A stretch of DNA of 57,500 bases from NCBI RefSeq assembly GCF_030272615.1, contig NC_081412.1, positions 539,985,835 to 540,043,334 on the forward strand. The letters are read 5' to 3'. The notes beneath the pieces are model-generated. The model was not told where the DNA came from. It did no database searches and saw only the letters and a program-made list of their open reading frames with translations. The DNA comes from Cryptomeria japonica (lineage: Eukaryota > Streptophyta > Pinopsida > Cupressales > Cupressaceae). Positions 33,030 through 45,049 of the stretch are shown here, one piece after another. Both the position numbers and the translations under genes were made by a program. Position 1 is the first letter of the stretch; each line of letters begins with the position of its first letter.

Positions 33030-34142
33030 ATGGATAATTTGAGAAAGAAATTGGAAACAACTCTTGCAGATTATGATGTAGAAAAGTTGAAGAATATCTA
33101 ACTTGAAGATGATCTAAAGGCTGCATAGGAAATCATTCAAGGACTTCAAGGAAATCTCACTATTACTAGAAGAAAAAGAAGAGAACTTCATGAGAAGATA
33201 TAGAGTGATGATGATGAAAAAGAAACTCTTAATGATCTTGTAAGCAAGATGAAGCAAGAAAACATGACCTTGAGGAATGAGATGCAAGATATGACTATGA
33301 GGTTTTGTAAAGACATTGAAGACAAAAAGAAGAATGAAGATGACTTGGCTAGGAGAATCAATGATGTTGGAAATGAAAATCTAAGACTCGGTCATGAAAA
33401 TGATATGTTGAAGACAGATCTGATTCACTTGGAACATGGTAAAACTGAACTCATGAGACAAAAAGATTTCTTGGAAAATGAGTTGGCTACTGCAAATCAA
33501 CATAAGGAAAAATTCAAGAAAAGTTCAGAAGAACTTGATGATATGCTGAAAAATCAGAAACCTAATGGAGATACTAATGGCCTTGGCTTTGAAGTTGGTG
33601 AAAGCTCTAGTACTGCAAACAATCATGATCACAGTAAGCCAGTAAGACAACCTAATGCATACAAATTTAATGGGAAATACTTTAACTGTAACAAGTATGG
33701 TCATATAGCAAATCAGTGTAGATCTAGAAACTATCAGAACACTAATGCACCCACTGGTCAATGTTCTAAATGCAACAAAATTGGTCATTATTTAGAAAAT
33801 TGCAAAATGAATGTAAGATGTTATGTTTGTGGAAGATTTGGGCACTTATCTAATCAATGCAGATCATATACCAGCATAGGCTATGGAAAAGCTATTCAGA
33901 AAAATAATGTGACTTGTTATGCTTGTAACAAGATTGGACATATTGCAAAATTTTATAGAAGTAAGGCATCACCAGCAAATAACAAAGAACCTAGTTTGAA
34001 AGGTAAAGAGAAGGTTGATGAGGTAAAGCAAGAATTTTCAAAACAATGGATTAGAAAGACATATCAGAATGTTGATGAGGCTATTCCTTCACCAGTAGAA
34101 CAGAGTATCACTCCACCAGTAGGAGATTCTTCATCTAACTGA
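33030..34142 (+). pseudogene. Gag-like ORF: coiled coil and four CCHC zinc knuckles
   Basis: One frame from the ATG at 33,030 to the stop at 34,140, with three stops (TAA, TAG, TAG) before 33,249 and none after. The first two thirds form a long Lys/Glu/Asn-rich coiled coil ('LRKKLETTLADYDVEKLKN'; 'NENLRLGHENDMLKTDLIHL'). The C-terminal part has four knuckles. The first has lost its first Cys ('YFNCNKYGHIANQC'). The second and third are perfect ('CSKCNKIGHYLENC', 'CYVCGRFGHLSNQC'). The fourth has its last Cys replaced by Tyr ('CYACNKIGHIAKFY'). CX2CX4HX4C knuckles bind nucleic acid in gag proteins. There is no capsid core of the usual copia or gypsy type. Confidence 0.75.
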
Positions 34143-34446
34143 AAAGAAATCCCTTGGGGGTATGGCAACAAATTGAAAACATGTTATTTTACCCTTGGTT
34201 GATGGTACTTGAAGATGAAATGCTTCTTTACCGGCAAATGAGTTAAGTTTTCAATTAACTGGCGGGCATTTATTATGGTAGTTGAAGGAAATGACATTAT
34301 AAAGAAAGTGTTTTTCAATCTTTTTCACTCACCGAGCATTCAAAATTCCTTAGAGCACGTAAAACCCGAGCAAAGGCATCCACAGCGAGAAGTGAAGCAA
34401 ATCATTCAAGCATTCAAACCTAAAGGCAAATTAAGGTATTTATACA
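34143..34446 (+). other. Spacer between the two ORF regions
   Basis: A 73-codon frame (34,275-34,496) overlaps the start of the next ORF region and has no recognised motif. Nothing else is visible. Confidence 0.4.
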
Positions 34447-37400
34447 ATGGCTTCCTCCTCTGCACCGAAATTCATTGCAAACCCTACTGTAATTGAAGTT
34501 GTTAAATGCCCTAAGCCCATATTTAAGATAATACCCGAAGTTGCGAAGCAGGATGATACCCTAGGAGCATTATCTAAAATTCCCAAAGGAGTTGCTTATG
34601 CTGAAGACCCTAGGATTTACATACATTGTCATATTGAGGACTTGGTTCTGATGAGATAATGAACATGTATAGGACTTTAATTTGTGATGAAAATGGTAAT
34701 GTGAAACTGAAACACAAGATAATTGAAACCCTAGGTTTTGTGGAAATACTTAGCATTCCTGATTTTCCCAAGGAAGTTATAAGGATTGTATTGAGCAGAG
34801 TTCATGGGGAGTTCTTTTGGCTAGATTTCATCCATAAGATTACAAGAGAAGCAGTTACGGCAGTGACTGGCTTACCTTCCACTGGTAGTAGACTAGAAAA
34901 AGGAAAGAAGGTCTCTAACGACACTATGATGACCCTAACCAGTGCAACACATGATAGCAGATCCTTAAGAGTAAATGATGTGAAGGATATTAATGTCAGA
35001 TTCATTAGCATGATTCTAGGATACAAGACTACACATGCTAACAAATTAAACTTTGTTTCCAGTTTATGTATCAAGAGTGCTTATGACATGGTGAACAGTA
35101 ATGCAAAGTTTGACATATGTGAATGGTTAAAGGATGAACTAATTGATAATCTGAAGAAAATTAAAGGAGAAAAGAAAGGTACTTTCAGATTTGGTAACTT
35201 AATTGTATGTCTATTGCTATACATCACCCAGGAAGTTCCCAGTATAGGTAGAAAAGAATTTGGTTTTGACATACCGGTTAGGAAAACAACTTTTGGATAT
35301 CTTTAACAACATGGGAGATGATAGGGAAAACAACATAATTGAATACTTTCAGGCATTTAAGGGTAGAATGAAGATTGGGGAAAGACTATCTCAAACCATA
35401 GTTGACAAATATCAAAAGGAGATATGCTTTGTTATAAAGAAGGATGAAATATGGATGGAAGTAGTGGTTCCTAGAACAATTTGGGTAATGGAAATGGGTT
35501 ATGAGGCAGATGAAAACATAATAGAAACATATGCTAAAGTCCTCCTCAAAGCCCCTAGAGAACCTGAAGAAGAAGTATTTGGAAATGTTGAAACCACTGA
35601 AAGCAAAGTACAAACCATAAAACAAAGAAAGAGAAGAGAACAAACAATCAGAAAAGTAACTAAACAAGCAAAAGAAATCAAGGAAGACTTGTTGAAAAAG
35701 ACTGGTATCAAGGAAAGAGACCTGGAAGGGTTACAACCGGAAGCACATCTTTCACCAGTTGGCACCTCCTCTCAGAGTTTCGAAGAGTAGAAAGAAAAAG
35801 GAAACCTTCACCGGTACCCGCTCCTACACCAAAGAGAACAAGAAGGAAACAATGGGTAGTAAGGCCCCCGGCAAAGAAAATGACCCCAAGGAAGAAGAAG
35901 GAAAAACAAGTTATCCCTCCACTTGATAATCTTTTGAATGAAATAACTGAAGATGGAAACTTGTCAAATGTTAGAAAGTTGTATAGTAATTTTACAAATG
36001 AGGAAAAGGAAAGTATAGAAAACAGTGTCATTCTACACTTAGACATTTACAAGAAATTTTTTATAGAAGTTGTAGATGATCTACCAAGTGACCTATATAG
36101 AAGACTAGATGCAAAAAGATTAGCAATTGTGGAATTGGATAAGAAGATAAAGGTAGAAAAATTACTTACAGTTCACCCAGTGAAGTCAGCAGAAGAAATT
36201 GATGAACTAATAAGTGAGGCTAACAGGACAGTATTTTCCACTGGTCACCGACATGTAGCTTTAATGGCTGGCAGAGTGAATGAGATCACTGAAGAGACAG
36301 CAAATAAATGGGATATCTTCTTTGTAGAGAAGGAAAAGCAAGAAGAACTTAAATGACCCAAAGCTTCCAGAGTCTATCAAAAGGATAAGGATAAAGGTAA
36401 AGGCAAGGTAGGTGGTCCTCCGAGCATAAAAGTAACAAATAACTTGCCCCCACCTCCTTCTGATACTCCACCAGTTGAGACTATTGATACACCACCAGTA
36501 ACTGATAATGTTGAGAGAATGGAGACAACACATGAATAAATCAATCCTGATTCAGAGGTGTTATATACTATGAACATTGATACACAAGAGGTTAACCTTG
36601 TGGTTGATAAGGAAACCGCTGAGAAGAAAGATGTGGCAACTGAGCCACCGGCTGAGAATATTGTTGTAGAAACACATGTTGAGGATACAATTGGAAATGT
36701 TGAGATTGGGATTGAAACACACATTGAACAATCAACTGATCCCCTGGATACTGAAAACACTGAGACTTCATTAGAGAAACCGGCAGAAGATAGCACAGGG
36801 AAACCGACAGAGGTACATTCTAAGAAACATGAAGAGAAAAAGGTTGAGACAGAGACAGTGCCATCGGCAACAGCTGAGAAACCTAAACCTTTGCTAGTTG
36901 AGATGTAGATACAAACTGACCTACCAGAGGTCAACATAAGCAAAGAGGTTACTCGCACCGGCGAAATGCAGATTGTTAAAGTAGTTGGACAATCTTCTGG
37001 TTCCTCCTTAACAGAATTCAGACCGACAAATGTAACAAAGGTATTGTTGGATTCAATCAAGAAAATCACAGATTGCAATGCACTTGCATATAAGGCAATT
37101 TATGACACCATCCCTATTTTGAAATTGATTGCACCCAAGTGCAATGTGGAAAATAAAGATTCTTTGAGTCAACTAGACACATTGTCTAAGTATATCACTG
37201 GCAACCTATTGACAATTGATTAGATTAATGAGGAGACATTCAGTGAGGAAATGACTAAGGAAAAAGAAAAAAAATTGATGAAAAGTGCACGGAACACATT
37301 GACACCCTCCTACCAGCACTAAACAAAACATTAAAGGAATTTAAGGAGTTGTACAGAGACACATGTAAGACCAATATTTTGATAGTGGATTTAGACAAGG

Positions 37401-37792
37401 AGATCAGCATAGTACAAACAAAAATAAATGATATAGTTGATAATCTCATAGGTTCATCAGAACCCATATCGGTAATAGAGTAGGAAATTGCAGGTTTTGA
37501 GGAAAAACTTGAAAAATTGGAAAAGAAAAAGGAAAGAATACAATACAAGGCTAAGGAACTGAAATGTAGACTTGGTCCGAAACTTGATATCCCCGTCTCT
37601 TTGAGAAAAGAGATTTCAGAGGCACTTATTCCAGGACTTAAGACATCGGAAGAGAAAATGCACACCCTCACCAGTACAATACAAAGGACGGAAGCAGCAT
37701 TAAAAGACAGTGAAAGGTTCACTAACAACTTAAATTTTGTATTGGCGGATTTATTTCAGATTGTAACCAACCGGTTACGGGGATCCAACTGA
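34447..37792 (+). pseudogene. Long uncharacterised polyprotein-like ORF region (about 1,100 codons), broken
   Basis: The ATG at 34,447 starts a protein that continues, across a few frameshifts (about 34,640, 35,280, 35,790, between 37,220 and 37,517) and four stops (36,354, 36,536, 36,906, 37,221), to 37,792. From 35,880 to 37,223 it stays in one frame. Segments in order: a globular part with 'ITREAVTAVTGLPSTG' (about 34,840-34,890); a very basic patch rich in K/R/P, nuclear-localisation-like (about 35,785-35,910); an acidic helical part; a Pro/Thr/Glu-rich low-complexity part (36,430-36,900); and a Lys-rich coiled coil (37,500-37,700). I see no enzyme motif. It may be an envelope-like or other 3' ORF of a copia lineage, but this is unproven. 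Confidence 0.6.
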
Positions 37793-37834
37793 GAACTACA
37801 CTCAATTGACATTTTTGACAACCTTTGTTATTGA

Positions 37835-37992
37835 TGTCAAAGGGGGAGTAGTAGGGATGAGAAAAATGATGACAGAAGAGATCATCTGCTCAAGGGGAGC
37901 ACACAATTTGGGTAAGATTTTTGGACAACACTTTTTGGATACATTTTTGGATTTTTCTCATGAGTGTTGCCATCAATGTCAAAGGGGGAGAT
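37835..37992 (+). other. Two polypurine-type motifs before the 3' LTR
   Basis: TGATGTCAAAGGGGGAGTAG (about 37,832-37,851) and CAATGTCAAAGGGGGAGATT (about 37,974-37,993); the second directly abuts the 3' LTR. Multiple GGGGGAG tracts at this place are known from Sireviruses. Confidence 0.75.
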
Positions 37993-40287
37993 TATTGGAA
38001 AATTCACACTCCAATGAGAAATTGTAGGTGATTGAAGGTATTTTCATTGATGGCAACCTTGCAATTCTATGGCACCGGCACTGGCAGATAGTTTACTGAC
38101 AGTGGCAAAGATGATTACCAGCACCCCAGCTGATAGGATTTTGTTTATTGCATATTATATTTAATTGTAATATCTTTTTGTAAGACGACAAGGCAAATTG
38201 TAATAGGACTCATATATAAGTATGATATCTTGTAGATCATTTAAGATGTGGACATGGTTAGATTATTACAGAAGTAATATGTGAATATTAAGGCAGATTT
38301 TGGAGTAAGGTTTATGGTTATTGTATGAGCTTAAACTAGTACTGAACCTGGCATAGAAAATGTTGAACCGAAGCAGTACATTATATTAGATTTGCATAAT
38401 CCATTTTGTAAGTCAGTGAGACTTCCTTTTTGTAATTAAGCAGTGAGCTCTAGGCAATTGGCCTTCTTGCATGTGCAGGCCCCTATTGTAAGTAATATTC
38501 ATTTATTGGCCAGTGAGTGAATATTGTGGGTCACTGATGGGGAGCATCCTACAATCTCACACAAGTCCCACTCAAGTAAGGAAAAACTTCAACTCTCAAC
38601 TCAAACCAATCTCTGATCACACATTCACTCAAACAACTTCTGATTCAAGACACAAAACCTAATCACATAAATCCACATAATTGGTTTCTCATAACTCGCA
38701 TACCTTCCACTTGAACACTATGGCAACAACACTTGTTCTTCACCCTAAAAACACAATCTAGGAATCTCACATCCCATTGTTCCCATCAAACACTTAATAC
38801 TCACTCAACAACCCAACCGACATTAATTTTGATCACTGTCCTACTCACTATGACCTTCACAAAACTTGAACTAATCCCTAAACTCTTATATTTATTCCCT
38901 TTTCAATATCAAGAATTTTCCCACACTCTTCCAATACCTATTAACTCATCCAAACACAAATCTTTACCTTTAACAAAGTTTAGTGTTTCTTTACTGTCAA
39001 AACAAGAAGCTACTAGTCTTTTTGATAGACCCGTACTCAGTCGACTATATCTCTTGAACCAGAGAATATTTATTCAATCACTCCAGTGAGATCCTTGTAA
39101 ACTTTATTCCCACAAACATGTATAAAAATGAGGAAAATCCAATGGTTAAAGTTGGAGATATTGCCCCCCCATAGAGACTGTATTTTCTATAACAGTCATT
39201 CATTCCCTTTCAACAAACCTTTCTCCTTCTCCATTCAAAACTCATGTCGCCTACTTGCATGGTTGCCTGCACTTTTGGACAGGTAATTTACACTCTTCCC
39301 CATCTCCCTGCCAAACATGGGGTTAGACCATACTTAAAATGAAAAGGATATTACATTTTAAATGTCTCTGGTTTCTCTAAATGAGGGTTTGAAAAGTAAA
39401 TAAGAAACCAATGGATCTCTGCTAAAACTTAATGAAAATAGATTCCACAAAAGCCAACATATTATGGATTCTATATTCTAATACATCATACAAATGGATC
39501 TTCAAAGACAATAACAAATGGATCAGAAATAAATATTGCAACTATAAGTTTAACTGTCTAACATGGAAAGATGTAGGGAACTTTTTAATATTTTATAAAT
39601 AAGAACTTCATCCATTGACTCCATCCCCTTCCATTGGGCATTACATGCTTTTATAAACATGTTCAATCCTCTAAAATTGATAACCAACTTTCAACCGTCC
39701 ACAAACCACTTTCTAATCAGTCTAATATACTGATTTTGTGTTGTCAAGTTGACAACTTTTAAACTTTTAAACTTAGATAATTCCCCCCTTACATTCAAAT
39801 GGTCAACATGAGACCTTATAAATATAGTTTATTATTAAACCCTTAAAATACCCATTAAACCCTTACAATTAGCCCTTATAGGCCACACTAGCCATATTGG
39901 CAACATTGACACAACTTGACACATTTGGATTCAAATGACTTTCAAATGGCTCTAATGGCCATAGTTACATCATGAAATGACCTTATAGGTCTTATTAAAC
40001 TTCATATGCTCTTGGATCACCATGTGACCCTCATTGTGTTCCTTTGACTCCCAGGTGCTCTTGCACCAGTCACAAATCCCACCGAGGTTTTTCCCACACC
40101 GAGTTTCCTCGTTAAATATATTGTGTTATGGTGTGCTTTCTATGTTGTACTTATTGTTCTTATTTTCTGCATTAATTCTGGTTTACCGGTACTTTGGAAT
40201 GCAATTTACTTAATAAGTTCAAAAATTCTATTTACCAGTTAGATATTGATTCACCCTCCCCTCTCAGTATCTTTGGGAATCCTAACA
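37993..40287 (+). repeat. 3' LTR of the nested element, split by a solo LTR
   Basis: It aligns with 32,203-32,958 as two pieces, 37,993-38,534 and 40,074-40,287. The terminal TG is TA here (TATTGG). The end CCTAACA is followed by the ACATG duplication. Confidence 0.9.
38535..40068 (-). mobile_element. Solo LTR of the chromovirus family inside the 3' LTR
   Basis: This 1,534-bp unit starts TGATGGGGAGC and ends TTGCACCA. It is flanked by a perfect 5-bp duplication GTCAC (38,530-38,534 and 40,069-40,073). Read on the minus strand it begins TGGTGCAAGAGCACCT, which corresponds to TGGTGTAGGAGCACCT at the LTR of the chromovirus at 43,406-45,026. Internal matches include CCTTATAAATAT. No internal region is present. 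The 118-codon frame inside (38,733-39,089) has no domain. Confidence 0.92.
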
Positions 40288-40292
40288 ACATG

Positions 40293-41141
40293 AAAACTTT
40301 GAGATAAAATTGAAAAGGAAATGACTTTTAAATCCTAACAACACAATACAACCAAGTGCTATGAATGAAAAGAAGTAACATTAAATGACAGAAGCCATTA
40401 TCTAACACATGATTGTAATAAACATATGTTAAAAATAACATAATCATATGAGAAATATCAAATAAATCTAATCCATTAATTGCCATTGAAAGCCTCTTAA
40501 TTAAAATCTTAATTTGATGAAAAAAGAAGATCTAAAATTAGGACCCTTTTATGAAAATTAATTTAAAAGTTGAGGGTGTTGAAATTTGAATTTGTTTTTG
40601 AACTTAAGAGGCGTTAAAATTGATAAAGTATGCCAATTTCTTGGATTTAAGTCAAAAATACAGTCAATTCCGACTCCCAAAATTTTGAGGAAAAAAACTA
40701 GGGACCATGTGTAAGTTATGCATGGTCCAACCAACTTTTTTCAAAAATTTTAGAGATGATAGAAGTGATGATTTTATTGCAGAATCCAAAAAAATAGCTG
40801 ATTTGGAGATGTCTAGATATGTCAAATTAGCAGTCAAAGGTCGAAATAGGAGATTCTTAAAAATTAGGGTTGTGTTGTTTAACCACTTAATTTTCAGAAT
40901 GAAAAGATGGAATTGAATTGCAATTTTGAAAATGAAATTAGATCTGAAATAAAGAACTAAAATGTTATACTTCACAAGCTTAATTTCCTCAAAATGAAAA
41001 ATTAGGGTTTTTATGCAATTAACCTCTTAAATTTGCAAAAAGATCAAACATGGAAATGAAATTTTGAAATTCAAATTGCAATTATTCATATCTAACAATA
41101 AGAAATCAAAATTAAGATGTAAGACGTCGGGTTCACCAAAA
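40293..41141 (-). other. 5' leader of the 27-42 kb element, right of the nested insertion
   Basis: No coding frame is convincing. A hairpin (40,702-40,728) and its surroundings resemble the hairpin region inside the LTRs (27,674-27,698; 41,483-41,509), so part of the leader may be an old LTR-derived duplicate. Confidence 0.45.
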
Positions 41142-42370
41142 CGTAAAGTGGAAAATTGGATCCTAGCGGTTCCCCACCTAGGAGAGAGAAAGGAAACCAC
41201 TAGGATGATTTTCACTTGATGCACAAATGCACTTTACATTCAAAAGAGGGGTTGAATCCACTAGATCCAAATCCAAGGGAAATAAGGATGTGAATTCTAA
41301 GTGGATTGCAATTGTTGGAATATAATTTTCTCTCTCTTTTAAATAGATATGTTGATTATGCAGAAAAGGAAGGCAAAATAGATCAAATAAGGAGCTGCCA
41401 ATTTGGGATTGCTCTATAACTTCGGATCTGAGGTATTTAGACTGATATAGATCTACCCTGCAAATTTGGAGAAAATTCGTCGGGACCGTGTGTAAGTTGC
41501 ACACGGTCCTTCGAAAAATCCACAAGTCAAAAAGGATTTTTCTGTCTCTATAAATGAAGCCTAAATCTGCAATTGTAGTCGCGCACCAGCAACCTGCACA
41601 CAAAAAAGAAGGGAAGAAGGGTTGTGGATAGGGGTTTGCCTTAGTCAAACCTCGGTTGAGGAATCAATCTTGGAAAAAATTAATTGCAAATGCTTAAATG
41701 TAAATAATGAAAATGTATACCTTGTAGATCTGCAATTTGTTGATGATGGTTGCTTTGCTTCTTGAATGTAATCACAAGTGTTGCATGAAATGGCATGTAA
41801 CATGGAAAAACCCTAACACACACACACTCATGCTTGCAAATGAATGTTGTAATGTTGCTCCAATGTATGAGTGAAGAAGACATATGGAGAAGAAGAAGAA
41901 GAAGGCTTGATGAATGCTTGAAGACTTGAGCCCTTGAACACTTGATGATGATAATGGATACCTTCCGCTTGTTTTCCCAATTTTTTCTTATGCAAATGAG
42001 AGGACTATATCACCTTTTATACTTTCCTTGGAGGGTCAATTTTTTATCTCACCAAAGGCCGACATAGGGGAAATTAAATCCCAAATAGAAAATTAGGTTC
42101 AAGGGTTAGGTGGACCCATTTTCGGGCCACCCAAAGATGGGGGACAGGGGCACCACGCCCCTTTCCTAAGGGCGATAGGGGTGCCACACCCTTGTCCTTC
42201 CCTATTTTGGGGCTTGGACAGGGTCACAAGGTGATGCAGGGGTTGAAACAGGAGAAGATTTTGAATAATGATGCATAGAGGAGTCCCAAATGAGTAGAGA
42301 AATGCAGACACTAGGGTGAGGACCTAAAACGCGGTCAAAATTACAAGGGTTGTAATTTTATGATGCTACA
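41142..42370 (-). repeat. 5' LTR of the 27-42 kb element
   Basis: It reads CGTAAAGTGG...ATGATGCTACA on the plus strand. The first base pair of the terminal TG is changed to CG. It is collinear with 27,295-28,581 and 58 bases shorter, partly because it has one fewer GC-rich unit at 42,140-42,205. Confidence 0.88.
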
Positions 42371-43405
42371 CGATCATATTCTCTATATCATCACATCCCA
42401 ATATATAGGAATACATGATACAAGTACATAATCTCCTTGGTATTTACAACGTCATCATGATACAATATGTTATCTCAAATACATTGAATTTGGCTTCATA
42501 AAACCATCTTCATAAAGAGGAACCATAGAATCCACATCCAAGCATGCTAATATCCAATGAAGATTATCCCAATGGTAGAAGGTATCAACCACCCGACCAT
42601 GTGGAACCAAAAAGGAACCCCCCATGCTAGGAGATGACAAAGGTTCCAACCCACACTCAAGACCTAAGTTGACACCTAACCACCAAGGTTACAACAAGAC
42701 TTCCTAACCAACAAGGTTACAACAAGACTTTGCAAGACTCCAACAATGAAACAAGAACCAATACAACACATGGTTGAAATCAACAATAAACCCTCCAGAG
42801 GCAAAATCAACAAAACAAGGCACATGGACAATGGACACATGTAGGGAAATAGTGTCATCACATGCTAACCTCACAATAGAAGGGGCCAAGTCTTACCCTA
42901 ATAGACATGTGGAACCATCTCAACCTTGGATCCATTCAAGGAAGATTGGTGTACCACTCCAACAATCTTCTCAAGCTCATCCAAAGCGCACATGCTTCTA
43001 GGGCTATGAGGTGGGGCTACAAAACCAATTTTTATCTTGTTTATTGAATTCCTAAATACCCAATCCCACTAATCAATTATTAAAGTTATTACTTGTAATT
43101 ACAATAAAACTCTTCATGTGGTTCCATTAAGTCTAGACCCCCTCCTAGAGGCCTAATGCTCAAGACCCTGGTCCACACATGCAAGAGCCCACTCTCCCTA
43201 CCATAGGGTGAAAATACATATCCAAAGCATTATGAAGGCCCAAAGATGATACAAGAACAGCCTCAACAAACTAAGAAAAAAAAACTCATAAACTATACAC
43301 ATAGAAAGAGGCCTTCATCAAATCAACATCAAGGATAACCCAATCATGAATGAAAATAATAAAAGAGATCCAAATAACATCAAATCGTCAAAAATGAGGC
43401 ATAAC
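42371..43405. other. Non-coding stretch between two elements
   Basis: C/A-rich with no recognised domain. A short tandem repeat AACAAGGTTACAACAAGACTT or its variant occurs twice at about 42,686-42,732. The first five bases (CGATC) are the right target duplication of the previous element. The frame 42,774-43,001 is not supported as a gene. Confidence 0.45.
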
Positions 43406-45026
43406 TGATGTAGATCCCCAAGGAACAAAGGCTTCTCACACAAACTCGCTCTACAAGACCCTCAATTAAGGTCTCAACATTCACAGATTCTTGGACAACC
43501 CTATCAACAACATGAAAGGACACCACTACACTCCCTTTTTCTCAATGGGGCCCTATTTAATCCATTAACAACTCATGGAGATACTTGACTTCTCACATCA
43601 AGCCTCTTCTTGACACCAACTCTCTTGTAGCCACCTATGACCAACTTGGATTATAACACATCCACCATTGCAGAGTAGGTATGGACCCTATATAACCTCT
43701 TATCCAACCCTATATATATTTATTATAACCAATGCAATACCCTTTTGTTTGTAAAATTTCAATCAAGGTGACTTGCCCTCTACAAGACGCTTATTCCTAG
43801 TAGCCCTGGTTTGAGCCTTTAAGGGCAAAAATTTGAAATTATCCTAATGACACCCTATAATATTTACACTTTTAGATGACTCCTTTGGTGACACAAAACA
43901 TTTCCAAAACTCATACCACGGCTCTTGCATTGACTGGGTCAAACGTTGTTGCTACAGGAGGCCTGATATGGCTTTTAGGCCACTTTTACAAAGCAACCAT
44001 ACACCAATGGATTGATCCAAAGACACAAATGGATTGGAATGGTATGAACACATACCTAGACACCAAATCTACCATTATGTAAGATCCAACACTCTTTTTT
44101 TTGTTGCAAAATTTTTAACAGTCAAAACCGACAAGTCACATGAGGGTGCCTTGCCTAGGGCTTGATTCCAAAATCCACTAGTTCAATGGCCCACTCAGAA
44201 ACCTTGGACATATTAAAATAAATTGTCTCTACTACCATTCCCTATATTTTGAGCCAATTTTTCCAGAGGAATGAGGGTTTAAGAAAGCATTTCCTAGGAA
44301 ACCCTAGTTTTGGAGGATTTTCAAACCACCTTCCACTAAAATGCAGATATCCCTCTTATTTCTCAGTATTTTCCTGTCAGAATAAAGCCAAATAAAAATA
44401 AACATATATTTATATTCAAATAAATGACTTATCCTGCACATGGAGTCTGTACAATGACCGTACAAGGCACTATTACAATGAATTTGAGTAAATTTCTGAG
44501 TGTTTATTGAATTTGATCACTGTCTTACATCCAAAGCTTCATCAAAAATTCATCAATCCTTCATTATAAACCTCCAAGGCCTTAATAAATTTCTCTCCAA
44601 CCTCCTCAACTAATTCTAACTACAATTTGAATTAGGTAGTCATTGGAGAGAGATTAGTTACAAGTTGACAACAAAACTTGTCATCCAAACTTGACAACTT
44701 CGCACAAAACTTGCTAATCTATTAAATTTTCCTATGTAACCTATTAGGACACATCACAAACCTTATAAATATGCCACATAGGAGATAAAATATAATTTTG
44801 TCCTCATTTAGGCATTTTGGATGTCATTTGACCATGGTTGACCAAATAGGTCCTAAGAAGTCCACACTATGAAATAGCATCAAGGTCTTACATGGCTAAT
44901 AAAAAAAAATGAATGGTCTTGAAAGACCTTATTACAACTTAAAAAATATTCAAGGAATCTTATAACACCTCCAAGATCCTTCATTTCTCAAATGGTCTTC
45001 AAAGCGTACAAGGTGCTCCTACACCA
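43406..45026 (-). repeat. 3' LTR of the chromovirus; left end approximate
   Basis: On the minus strand it starts TGGTGTAGGAGCACCTTG and is related to the TSD-bounded solo LTR at 38,535-40,068. The left end (TGATGTAGATCCCC, 43,406) is chosen because the solo copy ends TGATGGGGAGC, followed in both by a TCTCACACAA stretch. ORFs inside (43,876-44,082) have no domain. Confidence 0.65.
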
Positions 45027-45049
45027 TACTGTCAGGGGGCATAGAAAAC

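Larger units (their letters stand above)
32203..40287 (+). mobile_element. Nested pol-less LTR retrotransposon with two large ORF regions
   Basis: It is bounded by LTRs (32,203-32,958 and 37,993-40,287, the latter split by a solo LTR) and by a perfect 5-bp duplication ACATG (32,198-32,202 and 40,288-40,292). The order is LTR, primer-binding site, coiled-coil/zinc-knuckle ORF (33,030-34,142), a long ORF region (34,447-37,792), two polypurine-like TCAAAGGGGGAG motifs, LTR. No protease, integrase, RT or RNase H is seen in the 5-kb interior. Repeated GGGGGAG tracts before the 3' LTR, the initiator-Met primer site and a large 3' ORF with coiled coils recall Sirevirus-type copia elements that lost pol (inference). 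Confidence 0.85.
27295..42370 (-). mobile_element. Minus-strand LTR retrotransposon, interrupted by a second element
   Basis: Two direct LTRs (27,295-28,581 and 41,142-42,370) face an internal region on the minus strand. The polypurine tract CTAAAGTGGGGGTAAA (reverse complement of 28,582-28,597) adjoins the left LTR. A primer-binding-like TGGTGAACCCGACGTC (reverse complement of about 41,122-41,137) adjoins the right one. Flanks are TGATC (27,290-27,294) and CGATC (42,371-42,375): a 5-bp duplication with one C-to-T change at a CpG. Removing the 8-kb insertion (32,203-40,292) gives an element of about 7 kb. Coding sequence is reduced to a gag-like piece (31,019-31,291). No pol motif is seen, so it is non-autonomous or heavily decayed. 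Confidence 0.85.

Noticed and set aside
36377-37078. A 233-codon minus-strand frame rich in Ser and Val.
   Set aside because: It is antisense to the long plus-strand frame of the nested element (35,880-37,223), which has coherent composition, so this is a shadow.
38733-39089. A 118-codon Thr/Ser/Leu-rich frame.
   Set aside because: It lies inside the TSD-bounded solo LTR and has no recognisable domain.
41178-41648. A 156-codon minus-strand frame and its counterpart at 27,452-27,838.
   Set aside because: Both lie inside the LTR pair and match each other only because the LTRs do. No domain was recognised.
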